A stretch of DNA of 8,856 bases. Origin: Clostridia bacterium. GTDB lineage: Bacteria > Bacillota > Clostridia > Christensenellales > Borkfalkiaceae. A program made the position numbers and the translations under genes. The DNA is taken from assembly GCA_900767815.1 (NCBI GenBank), contig CAAGAM010000046.1, forward strand, positions 1 to 8,856, written 5' to 3'. The notes beneath the pieces are model-generated. The model saw nothing but the letters and a program-made list of their open reading frames with translations. It did no database searches and was not told where the DNA came from. Each line of letters opens with the position of its first letter. Position 1 is the first letter of the stretch. Positions 1-5,124 of this stretch are shown one piece after another.

Positions 1-72
1 GCCGAACGAGAAATCCATATTTATTATAAGTTTATGGATAACGGCTATTCTGAAAAACTACATACAAACTGA
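1..72 (+). CDS. C-terminal end of a serine recombinase (partial, 5' end outside window)
   Basis: Frame 1 is open from the first base and ends at a TGA at 70-72, giving 23 residues. The run EREIHIYYKFMD resembles the strand-rich last segment seen at the end of many large serine recombinases of Firmicutes integrative elements, where an I-Y-Y-K-F stretch is followed by a short variable tail. Large serine recombinases excise and integrate such elements and usually sit at an element end. That fits what follows: within a few bases of the stop there is a strong hairpin and then a gene lacking its start. The fragment is very short, so this is a motif-level resemblance. It need not belong to the recombinase whose N-terminal piece lies at 3658-3888. 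Confidence 0.45.
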   Translation, partial: AEREIHIYYKFMDNGYSEKLHTN

Positions 73-279
73 TTTAATCGCCCATTTGCAATACTCTATA
101 CCGCAGGCGTATGGAGTATTGTGATGGGCGTATTCTTTGCGATTGCGCAGAAGAACGAAGATAAAGAAAAGGCTCGGAAGATGATTAAAAATTACGTCAT
201 CGGACTTGTCGTCATCTTTGCCATTCTCGTTGCTTGTCCGTATCTTGTAAAAGGTATCGCGGCGTTGATTGCCGGGTAA
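73..279 (+). pseudogene. 3' part of a small two-helix membrane protein, pilin-like (VirB2/TrbC type), lacking its N-terminus
   Basis: The frame is open from the codon after the recombinase stop to a TAA at 277-279. It encodes a hydrophobic helix (AILYTAGVWSIVMGVFFAIA), a short charged loop (QKNEDKEKARKMIKN) and a second helix (VIGLVVIFAILVACPYLV) ending in KGIAALIAG. Two helices joined by a small charged loop with an EDK...KKMIKN pattern are typical of VirB2/TrbC-like pilins of conjugative type IV secretion systems. Only the signal-peptide region and start are missing, so the 5' end was probably removed by insertion of the element whose recombinase ends at 72. A GGAG at 113-116 lies seven bases before an in-frame ATG at 124, so a 51-residue product is formally possible. 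The pilin assignment is an inference from shape. Confidence 0.45.
79..130. repeat. Near-perfect foldback inverted repeat at the recombinase/pilin junction
   Basis: Bases 79-85 (CGCCCAT) pair with 124-130 (ATGGGCG). After a small 3x2 internal loop, 89-101 pair with 109-121, for example CAATACT with AGTATTG. The apical loop is only 102-108. This gives about 20 pairs, with a single G-T wobble. The structure begins seven bases after the recombinase stop codon, and its right arm lies in the pilin-like reading frame. It could be a recombinase attachment or binding site, a transcript-end hairpin (no T-run follows), or a foldback artefact of cloning or assembly. Confidence 0.6.
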
Positions 280-293
280 ACGATGAAAAGGAG

Positions 294-334
294 TTCCGAG
301 AGAGTGTTCTTAGTAATATTTTCTCGGAATTTTC
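294..334 (+). terminator. Possible weak terminator hairpin
   Basis: TTCCGAGA (294-301) pairs perfectly with TCTCGGAA (322-329), followed directly by TTTTCT. The loop is long (20 bases), so efficiency is doubtful. Its position after the pilin-like stop and before the toxin-antitoxin promoter suits a transcription boundary. Confidence 0.35.
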
Positions 335-365
335 TAAAATTTATGGAATTGTCATAATATTACTC

Positions 366-394
366 TTGACTTTTTGGGTAAACCGTAGTATCAT
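366..394 (+). promoter_or_regulatory. Promoter of the abiE cassette
   Basis: A -35 TTGACT (366-371) and a -10 TATCAT (389-394) are separated by 17 bases, close to the sigma-A consensus. Copies of CATAATAT lie at 353-360 and 411-418, on either side of the promoter in the same orientation. AbiEi-type antitoxins autoregulate by binding repeats near their promoter, so these are candidate sites; that role is inferred. Confidence 0.65.
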
Positions 395-441
395 ATAAGC
401 GAAGGTAGAGCATAATATATCTATAAAAGGAGGTTAAGTCT

Positions 442-1062
442 ATGTTTGCTGAAAGAGTTAAAAGCAGTTTTGCTGTGAACGAACCCATATATACGGAAGA
501 AATCATCGGGCTTTTCCCCGATTATTCAAGACCGCAGATATTCAGGTTTATCAAAGAAGCAGAAGAAAAAAAGGAAATCGTCAACTTCGCAAAAGGAATA
601 TATTATATCCCGCGTAAAACGTTTATCGGTTTGTCCACAATAACGGCAGATACGGTAATAGCTCGCAGGTATTTGAAATGGAACGACGAAGTATTTGGAA
701 TATACGGCGGGTTAAAGTTACAGAATATGTTTTCTGTGACAACGCAAGTTCCTAATATTTATGAAATCGTATCGAACAACGAATCTGCAAAGCGCAGAGA
801 AGTGAAGATGGACGGCAGAACGTTTATTTTGCGGAAATCGCGTTTCGAGATTAACAGGGACAATGCAAATGCCTATATGATTATGGAACTGTTCAACGAT
901 TTGAACGGCGAGAAAATCGACGAGTTTGCGAAAAAAAGGTTGATTGACTTTATGCGAGAAAGAGACGTTACGAAAGAGCAGTTGATTGGCGTAGCAATGA
1001 AGTTTCCTGCAAAAGCGTTAAAGAATCTGATGGGGAGCAATATATTAAATGAGGTTGCATAA
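442..1062 (+). CDS. AbiEi-like antitoxin (DUF6088-type), type IV toxin-antitoxin system
   Basis: This 206-residue protein starts at an ATG eight bases after an AAAGGAGG site (426-433). The N-terminal part (about residues 1-60) looks like a winged helix: helical IYTEEIIGLF, then SRPQIFRFIKEAEEKKEIV, then a hairpin KGIYYIP. This matches the DNA-binding domain of AbiEi-like antitoxins. The rest contains the usual aromatic-rich core (VFGIYGGLKLQNMF) and the strand pair REVKMDGRTFIL. In AbiE systems the antitoxin represses its own promoter and counteracts the nucleotidyltransferase toxin without binding it stably. Its stop overlaps the start of the next gene by 14 bases, so the two are translationally coupled, which is the normal AbiEi-AbiEii order. 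The family call rests on fold pattern and context. No frameshift or missing part is visible. Confidence 0.8.
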   Translation: MFAERVKSSFAVNEPIYTEEIIGLFPDYSRPQIFRFIKEAEEKKEIVNFAKGIYYIPRKTFIGLSTITADTVIARRYLKWNDEVFGIYGGLKLQNMFSVTTQVPNIYEIVSNNESAKRREVKMDGRTFILRKSRFEINRDNANAYMIMELFNDLNGEKIDEFAKKRLIDFMRERDVTKEQLIGVAMKFPAKALKNLMGSNILNEVA

Positions 1063-2326
1063 GAATAAAGACGATTTTACTGAAGCGATACAGGCGGTAA
1101 GTAGAGGGTTAAATATTTCGCCCGCGCTTATCGAAAAAGATTACTACGTTACGTTGGTGTTGAAAAGAATAAACGAAGAGATTTCCGGACTTATTTTTAA
1201 GGGCGGAACGTCGCTTTCCAAATGCCATAAGGCAATCAATAGATTTTCGGAAGATATAGACTTAACGCTCGACAGCGAACATCTTACGGAAGGACAAAGA
1301 AAGATAGTAAAACCGACGATTGTAAAAATCTGCGAAGAACTCGGACTGACAATTAACAACCTTGAAAACACGCGAAGCAGACGGGATTATAACTGCTATC
1401 AGATAAGTTATCCGCTTTTGTTTGAGAACGACGAGATAGATCCTGTCATCAAGGCGGAAACTGTATTTATACAGGAATGCTATCCGGAAGAAGCGAAACA
1501 AGCGGATTCTCTTATCGGAGAATGGTTAAAAGCAAACGGTTTTACAAAGCAAGCGGAAGAATACGAGCTGATTCCTTTCGATATTCACGTCCAAACAATG
1601 GAAAGGACGCTTGTAGACAAAGTGTTTGCGTTGTGCGATTATATGCTTTTAGACGATATGAAAAAGCATTCCCGACATATTTATGATATATATCAATTGC
1701 TCAAAAGAGTGGAATTAAACGATGATTTCCGTGCGCTTGTGCATAGAGTCAAGGAAGATCGGAAATATCATTCGCTGTGTATATCGGCGCAGGATAACGC
1801 CGATGTCCCAGCTTTACTTAAACGAGTAATAGAAACGGGGTGTTATAAAAAAGACTACGAAGAGCATACGCGGACGATGTTATATGCACCTTGTGATTAC
1901 GAAGAAGCAATTACGGGACTTGAAAAAATAATCGACAGCGGAATGTTCGGTAAGGACGAGGAATACGAAAGAAATACGGTACATATATCTGTTTCATCGG
2001 CGGCGAAGATTGCAAGCTATAAGGAATATAGATTATGTAAGATGCCTGAAAACGGTAAGTACGGCGACTATACATATAAGATTCCGAATAAATATGTAAG
2101 CATTAACCGAAGCGAAAAGGCGATAGTGTTTCACTTACCGAAAGACTATGTTGTCGAATTGAGAAACGGCAGGACGAATCAGACCGTGGGATTGACGGTA
2201 ACGGAATTCGCCGCAGAAGTAGCGGACAAAGATGAAAGCGCGTATGGCACAAAAATAATTCGTCCGAGTCAACTATCGAGCGACGGAAATACCCACAAAA
2301 AGGAAACGGGGTTCAATTCAAAGTAA
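1049..2326 (+). CDS. AbiEii-type nucleotidyltransferase toxin with a C-terminal extension
   Basis: The protein has 425 residues and its ATG lies inside the antitoxin gene, with GGGGAG at 1032-1037. Residues 1-300 are a classical AbiEii toxin. The nucleotidyltransferase motif has GGTS at 52-55 and D69/D71 in RFSEDIDL. IKAET (134-138) supplies the likely third acidic residue, E137. ERTLVDK (185-191) and RHIYDIYQLL (209-218) are the conserved helical motifs. AbiEii toxins transfer nucleotides to RNA acceptors and arrest growth, giving abortive phage resistance in known cases. The typical family end (EEAITGLEKIIDSGMF) falls at residue 300, yet the frame continues for 125 residues rich in strands (SYKEYRLCKMPENGKYGDYTYKI). 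That part is not AbiEii. It may be a fused domain or the captured end of a neighbouring conjugative-element gene. The toxin call is secure; the role of the extension is unknown. Confidence 0.85.
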   Translation: MRLHKNKDDFTEAIQAVSRGLNISPALIEKDYYVTLVLKRINEEISGLIFKGGTSLSKCHKAINRFSEDIDLTLDSEHLTEGQRKIVKPTIVKICEELGLTINNLENTRSRRDYNCYQISYPLLFENDEIDPVIKAETVFIQECYPEEAKQADSLIGEWLKANGFTKQAEEYELIPFDIHVQTMERTLVDKVFALCDYMLLDDMKKHSRHIYDIYQLLKRVELNDDFRALVHRVKEDRKYHSLCISAQDNADVPALLKRVIETGCYKKDYEEHTRTMLYAPCDYEEAITGLEKIIDSGMFGKDEEYERNTVHISVSSAAKIASYKEYRLCKMPENGKYGDYTYKIPNKYVSINRSEKAIVFHLPKDYVVELRNGRTNQTVGLTVTEFAAEVADKDESAYGTKIIRPSQLSSDGNTHKKETGFNSK

Positions 2327-2339
2327 TAAAAATATATTA

Positions 2340-2379
2340 GGTATAAGGAACGTTCTTCGGAGCGTTCCTTTTCTATACC
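2340..2379 (+). terminator. Strong intrinsic terminator with UUCG tetraloop after abiE
   Basis: An 11-pair stem (2345-2355 with 2360-2370, one G-U pair) is closed by a C(UUCG)G tetraloop and followed by TTCT. An outer GGTATA/TATACC pair (2340-2345 and 2374-2379) extends the symmetry. It lies 14 bases after the toxin stop and closes the cassette. Confidence 0.85.
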
Positions 2380-2470
2380 GTACAGTCATTTTTATGATAT
2401 GGAAGTTACATTTTCAAAAATCATTAAAAACGTGTGTTTTATGATATTTTTTCTTTGAGAAAAAGCAGAG

Positions 2471-2499
2471 TGCGGAAGTTTGAAAAGGTAACGTCCGCA
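2471..2499. repeat. Intergenic inverted repeat
   Basis: TGCGGAAGTT (2471-2480) pairs with AACGTCCGCA (2490-2499) with one mismatch and a nine-base loop. It lies in the gene-free stretch 2380-2602, upstream of the TnpV promoter. No T-run follows, so it is not an obvious terminator. An origin-of-transfer or protein-binding role is possible but unproven. Confidence 0.5.
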
Positions 2500-2538
2500 A
2501 AAGGCTAAAAATTATTTGAAAAAACTTGTAAAAACAGC

Positions 2539-2577
2539 TTGACAAATGCGGGATCGTATGCTATCGTATTGATACGA
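2539..2577 (+). promoter_or_regulatory. Promoter and palindromic operator for the tnpV-like operon
   Basis: A perfect TTGACA (2539-2544) is followed after 17 bases by TATCGT (2562-2567), preceded by the extended -10 TGC. ATCGTAT occurs twice in direct orientation (2553-2559 and 2563-2569). The second copy is half of the palindrome TCGTAT-TG-ATACGA (2564-2577), which overlaps the -10. A bound repressor would block this promoter. The ribbon-helix-helix-like protein encoded downstream is one candidate; that link is inferred. Confidence 0.65.
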
Positions 2578-2602
2578 CGAAAGAAAATCGGAGGTGGAAC
2601 TT

Positions 2603-2959
2603 ATGAACAAAGTAAAAGTAGTGCAAAAAGCGGAGGCTGGAGAAGGCTTGACCGTGGCGGAAATCAAGGTTTATCAGAAAACCGTTAAACCCGAAAAGCA
2701 AGTTTACGGCAAGTACGGAACGCTTGCAAAACAGTATCTTGAAGATAAAGGAATCGATTGGACGATAGCTAATCTTCCCGAATATCTGCACGGCGTAGAT
2801 AAAGCCGCCGACGAAATGTATGAAACGATGTACGAGAAGTTCTCGAAAGAAAAGCGTTTTAAAAGGTCGGCAGACTTTATGGAAAACCTGAGAAGGGAAA
2901 CGGAAATGCAACGGCTTATCGAAGAAGAAATCTTAAATGAAATCGTTTATGTAAAATAA
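2603..2959 (+). CDS. TnpV-like transposon-encoded accessory protein
   Basis: The ATG at 2603 is chosen because GGAGG (2590-2594) sits eight bases upstream. An in-frame GTG at 2594 lies within that site and is rejected. The 118-residue product is charged and mostly helical. A core starting with YGKYGTLAKQYLEDKG (about residues 32-47) is followed by LPEYLHGVDKAADEMYETM, a basic stretch, and a final EEEILNEIVY helix. This order and the closing E-I-L-N-E-I-V-Y match TnpV-type proteins found in clostridial mobile elements: G-x-Y-G-x-x...YLK, then DxxAxEM, then NELVY-like. Their molecular function is not known. The gene heads a three-gene set with gaps of 13 bases on each side of the small second gene. 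Confidence 0.65.
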   Translation: MNKVKVVQKAEAGEGLTVAEIKVYQKTVKPEKQVYGKYGTLAKQYLEDKGIDWTIANLPEYLHGVDKAADEMYETMYEKFSKEKRFKRSADFMENLRRETEMQRLIEEEILNEIVYVK

Positions 2960-2972
2960 CGGAGGAGTCAAT

Positions 2973-3095
2973 ATGAAAGCGTTAAAAGTGGTCGGAACTA
3001 TCGGCAGATTTGCTTTGGCGGGCGTACTTATTGCAGGACATTTCGTAATGAACATCATAGGTGCGTTGATTTGTGCCATTACTTCACAAGGCTAA
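2973..3095 (+). CDS. Small hydrophobic membrane peptide (40 residues)
   Basis: The start has an unusually strong GGAGGAG (2961-2967) five bases upstream of ATG 2973, and the stop TAA is at 3093-3095. The product begins with a basic MKALKVVGTIGR and then holds one long hydrophobic segment (FALAGVLIAGHFVMNIIGALICAI, about residues 13-36), ending TSQG. It would be a single-pass inner-membrane peptide. The strong ribosome site and the tight fit between two real genes support translation. I do not recognise a named family. Small membrane peptides are common in conjugative-element accessory operons. A type I toxin or a modulator of a membrane complex is possible, but nothing in the sequence decides this. 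Confidence 0.65.
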   Translation: MKALKVVGTIGRFALAGVLIAGHFVMNIIGALICAITSQG

Positions 3096-3108
3096 TACGG
3101 AGGTTTTT

Positions 3109-3336
3109 ATGGAAAAGAAAGAAACGACGCCGCGCAGAGCGGCAAGAAGAAGTTACGAGGAGCGCAACAAGGACAAGCGCAAGCAGACGAGCGGCAATTT
3201 CGGAACGATGATTCCTCGGGATTTATATGAAGAAATCAACGAATTTTTGGCAAAGAACCATATCACGAAAGTGCAGTTGATTTTCAGAGGATACGAATCC
3301 TTGAAAGCCGAAGTTGAGAAAGAAAATAAGAAATAA
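3109..3336 (+). CDS. Small basic protein with a ribbon-helix-helix-like C-terminal half
   Basis: ATG 3109 is chosen because GGAGG (3099-3103) is five bases upstream; the open frame before it overlaps the membrane peptide gene and has no ribosome site. The 75-residue product has a basic, probably disordered N-terminus (residues 1-30, many R and K). A pattern like a CopG/Arc ribbon-helix-helix fold follows: a strand NFGTMIPRDL, helix A (YEEINEFLAKN), a turn, then helix B (TKVQLIFRGYESLKAEVE). Such proteins bind DNA as dimers and often autoregulate element operons. The promoter of its own operon carries a palindrome that could be its target. The fold is inferred from pattern, not from a named family match. 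Confidence 0.6.
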   Translation: MEKKETTPRRAARRSYEERNKDKRKQTSGNFGTMIPRDLYEEINEFLAKNHITKVQLIFRGYESLKAEVEKENKK

Positions 3337-3360
3337 CTAATTAAAACAATTAAATAATTT

Positions 3361-3456
3361 GAATGCCGTTTGGCATTCCACAAGTACAAATATCGGGTGC
3401 GATAAAGTATAAAGTGGCAATGCCAAACACACATATTCAACCGCTTTATCGCACTC
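3361..3456 (+). promoter_or_regulatory. Structured leader with mutually exclusive stems, possible pseudoknot
   Basis: Three perfect pairings fall in the untranslated gap before the 59-residue gene. Stem A pairs GAATGCC (3361-3367) with GGCATTC (3372-3378). Stem B pairs GTTTGGCATT (3368-3377) with AATGCCAAAC (3419-3428) and excludes A. Stem C pairs GTGCGATAAAG (3397-3407) with CTTTATCGCAC (3444-3454), extendable by wobble pairs to 3395 and 3456. The left arm of C lies in the loop of B and its right arm lies outside, which is pseudoknot topology. The structure ends six bases before the AAGGAGGA ribosome site. It could be a regulatory RNA leader or a protein-binding DNA site. No convincing promoter was seen inside it. 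Confidence 0.6.
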
Positions 3457-3475
3457 TTCAATAAGGAGGAGTTAA

Positions 3476-3655
3476 ATGAATAAAGCAAAATTGAATATGG
3501 ACGTTATAAATAAAGTTATAGCTTTTAAAATGCTGGATATTTTACGCGAAAACAGTATTATTGAAGATAATAAATATGCGAGTATAGAGCGCAAAAGATT
3601 ACAATACGGAGAGAGCATTATAAAAGAAAATAAGCTATATCAGGAGGTGAAATAA
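3476..3655 (+). CDS. Small helical protein that precedes serine recombinases (SHOCT-like partner)
   Basis: An AAGGAGGA site (3463-3470) precedes the ATG by five bases. The 59-residue product reads as two helices: VINKVIAFKMLDILRENSII, then a turn, then NKYASIERKRLQYGESIIKEN. Short proteins of this form, with a K-I-N...A-L-K-M-L helix and a second SHOCT-like helix, are often encoded just upstream of serine recombinases in clostridial integrative elements. The gene ends in GGAGGTGAAATAA, so its last codons hold the ribosome site for the recombinase fragment, whose ATG lies two bases after the stop. The two are co-translated. The function is unknown; a modulator of the recombinase is a reasonable guess from order alone. 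Confidence 0.65.
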   Translation: MNKAKLNMDVINKVIAFKMLDILRENSIIEDNKYASIERKRLQYGESIIKENKLYQEVK

Positions 3656-3657
3656 AA

Positions 3658-3888
3658 ATGTACGAAAACGGATTGGACTTTTCTATCGGAGGCTCTGTTG
3701 ATAGAAAGCGACAGCGGCGAGTTGTGTTTTACGGAAGGGTAAGTACGGAACACGAAGCGCAATTGGCTGCATTGGAAAATCAGATGAAATGGTATGACGA
3801 TCAGGCTAATTATCATGACAATTGGACAGTCTTAAAAAAGTACATCGATGAGGGAATAATTTATGGGGAACAAAAATTAAAAATTTGA
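3658..3888 (+). pseudogene. N-terminal fragment of a serine recombinase, truncated by the rhuM module
   Basis: The frame starts with a good site (AGGAGGTGA at 3642-3650). It encodes the start of a resolvase/invertase-type catalytic domain: RRVVFYGRVSTEHEAQ (residues 20-35) with nucleophile S29, then LAALENQMKWYDDQA and WTVLKKYIDEGI (to residue 67). Full-length relatives continue ITGT... through the rest of the catalytic domain and a long zinc-ribbon and coiled-coil region, about 450-550 residues in all. Here homology ends at about base 3858 and the frame stops after nine unrelated codons (TGA 3886-3888). Later catalytic arginines and all DNA-binding parts are absent, so the fragment cannot recombine DNA. 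The missing portion does not reappear in the next 1.2 kb, which points to replacement or deletion, not a simple insertion. Confidence 0.85.
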
Positions 3889-3925
3889 GAAATCGAAGCT
3901 ATTTTTTCACTGAAATGAAAGACGA

Positions 3926-3948
3926 TTTTCAGAATAGAAGTCTGAAAA
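3926..3948. promoter_or_regulatory. Inverted repeat just upstream of the rhuM promoter
   Basis: TTTTCAGA (3926-3933) and TCTGAAAA (3941-3948) form a perfect eight-base repeat with a seven-base spacer, ending three bases before the -35. It could be an operator, or a transcript-end hairpin for read-through from the recombinase fragment, though no T-run follows it directly. Confidence 0.5.
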
Positions 3949-3951
3949 CTA

Positions 3952-3980
3952 TTGAAAAAAAAGGTTTTTTATGCTATAAT
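3952..3980 (+). promoter_or_regulatory. Promoter of rhuM
   Basis: TTGAAA (3952-3957) and a perfect TATAAT (3975-3980) are spaced by 17 bases, with an extended -10 TGC directly before the hexamer. Transcription should begin near 3987, about 18 bases upstream of the ATG at 4005. This is the best promoter in the left half of the window, and it makes the rhuM module independent of its neighbours. Confidence 0.85.
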
Positions 3981-4004
3981 ACAAACATAAGCGAGGCAAA
4001 AATT

Positions 4005-4997
4005 ATGGATTCAAAAGATAATAAAATCATAATATATCAGGATGAGAACGGGGTTACGAAAATTTCCGTTCGTTTTGCCGATGAAGATTTGTGGCTCACG
4101 CAGGCGCAACTCGCAGAAATTTATGACACGACGCAACAGAATATCAGTCAACATATTGACGGGATTTATTCCGACGGTGAACTCGACCGCGAAGCAACTA
4201 ACAAGAAATTCTTGTTAGTTCGCGAGGAGGGAATGCGTCAGGTAAAAAGGAACATCGATCATTATAATCTTGATATGATTATCGCTCTCGGTTATAGGGT
4301 TCAATCTCAGGTAGCGACTCGTTTCAGAAGATGGGCAACCGAAAGATTGCACGAATATATTCAGAAAGGTTTTACGATGGATGACGATCGCTTAAAGCAA
4401 GGCGGTTCGAGATATTTCAGAGAACTTCTTCAACGTATCCGTGACATTCGCTCTTCCGAACGAAATTTTTATCAGCAGGTGACTGATATTTATGCGACGG
4501 CGATAGATTACGATCCCCGTTCGGATATGACGAAAAAATTCTTTGCTACTGTACAGAATAAATTACACTTTGCCGTACACGAACATACAGCTGCAGAGGT
4601 AATCTATGAAAGAGTAGACAGTGAAAAGCCGCTCGTCGGTATGACAAATTTCAAAGGCTCATATATTACGAAAGATGATGTAAAGATAGCAAAAAATTAT
4701 CTTACGGAAACCGAATTGAAAAGATTGAATTTGCTTGTGTCGCAATTTTTGGATTTTGCCGAATTTCAGGCAATGGAACAAAATGCGATGACGATGAAGG
4801 GGTGGATAGAGGCGCTTGACCGGCAAATTGTCGCCAACCGCAGAAAACTGTTGCAGGGAAGCGGAAGCGTTTCCCATAAAGAGGCGATGGCAAAAGCCGA
4901 GAAAGAATTTGAAATTTATCGTAAACGCGAAATGGCATTGTATGAAAGCGACTTCGATAAAATGATAAAATTGATAAGTAAAGTGGAAGATAAGTAA
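4005..4997 (+). CDS. rhuM: RhuM family protein
   Basis: The ATG at 4005 is chosen over an in-frame start at 3885 because the promoter -10 lies at 3975-3980 and GAGG (3993-3996) sits eight bases upstream. The 330-residue length is normal for the family. The N-terminal half has the RhuM signature: strand ISVRFADEDLWLT, a helix-turn-helix-like QLAEIYDTTQQNISQHI (35-51), the EGMRQVKRNIDHYNLDMI segment (75-92), and GYRVQSQVATRFRRWA (96-111). The C-terminal half holds IRSSERNFYQQVTDIY (148-163), then HFAVHEHTAAEVIYERVD and VGMTNFKG, then a charged helical tail. RhuM proteins were first named in a Salmonella pathogenicity island and are widespread in mobile islands, sometimes beside Fic/Doc toxins or restriction systems. 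Their biochemical role is not established, and no such partner lies here. Confidence 0.9.
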   Translation: MDSKDNKIIIYQDENGVTKISVRFADEDLWLTQAQLAEIYDTTQQNISQHIDGIYSDGELDREATNKKFLLVREEGMRQVKRNIDHYNLDMIIALGYRVQSQVATRFRRWATERLHEYIQKGFTMDDDRLKQGGSRYFRELLQRIRDIRSSERNFYQQVTDIYATAIDYDPRSDMTKKFFATVQNKLHFAVHEHTAAEVIYERVDSEKPLVGMTNFKGSYITKDDVKIAKNYLTETELKRLNLLVSQFLDFAEFQAMEQNAMTMKGWIEALDRQIVANRRKLLQGSGSVSHKEAMAKAEKEFEIYRKREMALYESDFDKMIKLISKVEDK

Positions 4998-4999
4998 CT

Positions 5000-5015
5000 T
5001 CTGATAACAGTTTTA
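5000..5015. repeat. Left arm of a perfect 16-bp inverted repeat
   Basis: TCTGATAACAGTTTTA begins three bases after the rhuM stop. Its exact reverse complement is at 5807-5822, so the pair encloses the degraded rumA-like tail and the regulatory region. No flanking target duplication is evident. Confidence 0.7.
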
Positions 5016-5030
5016 GCAATATAAAACGTA

Positions 5031-5066
5031 GAAGCCGCACGAAAATGTACGGTTTCTTTTTATTTT
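5031..5066 (+). terminator. Intrinsic terminator of rhuM
   Basis: GAAGCCGCAC (5031-5040) pairs with GTACGGTTTC (5047-5056) with one G-T wobble and one mismatch, followed by TTTTTATTTT. It lies 33 bases after the rhuM stop. Confidence 0.8.
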
Positions 5067-5089
5067 ACGTAACTTATGACGATGTCCTT

Positions 5090-5095
5090 TATAAT
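5090..5095 (+). promoter_or_regulatory. Isolated TATAAT -10-like element
   Basis: A perfect TATAAT occurs 27 bases upstream of the first sense codon of the rumA-like tail. No acceptable -35 is found 16-18 bases upstream. It may be a relic promoter or chance in AT-rich DNA. Confidence 0.25.
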
Positions 5096-5124
5096 AGAGC
5101 GGTTATTGATAATAGCGAATATAG

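Noticed and set aside
304..357. 17-codon frame starting with GTG after an AGGAG at 289-293
   Set aside because: It is short and overlaps a terminator-like hairpin, with no recognisable product. It may be a relic of the next conjugation gene but cannot be supported.
1477..1686. Open frame on the + strand inside the AbiEii toxin gene
   Set aside because: It lies entirely within a well-supported toxin domain in another frame, has no ribosome site and encodes a composition unlike a real protein.
2594..2602. GTG start for the TnpV-like protein
   Set aside because: The GTG overlaps the GGAGG ribosome site that serves ATG 2603.
3073..3108. Upstream start for the ribbon-helix-helix-like protein
   Set aside because: It would overlap the membrane peptide gene and has no ribosome site; ATG 3109 has GGAGG at the right distance.
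3153..3488. Open frame on the - strand crossing the structured leader
   Set aside because: It is antisense to the ribbon-helix-helix-like gene and passes through the stem-loops. Its composition (many S, L, F, Y) is what antisense AT-rich DNA gives.
3885..4004. N-terminal extension of rhuM to an in-frame start at 3885
   Set aside because: The promoter -35 and -10 and an inverted repeat lie inside this stretch, and homology begins just after the ATG at 4005, which has its own ribosome site.
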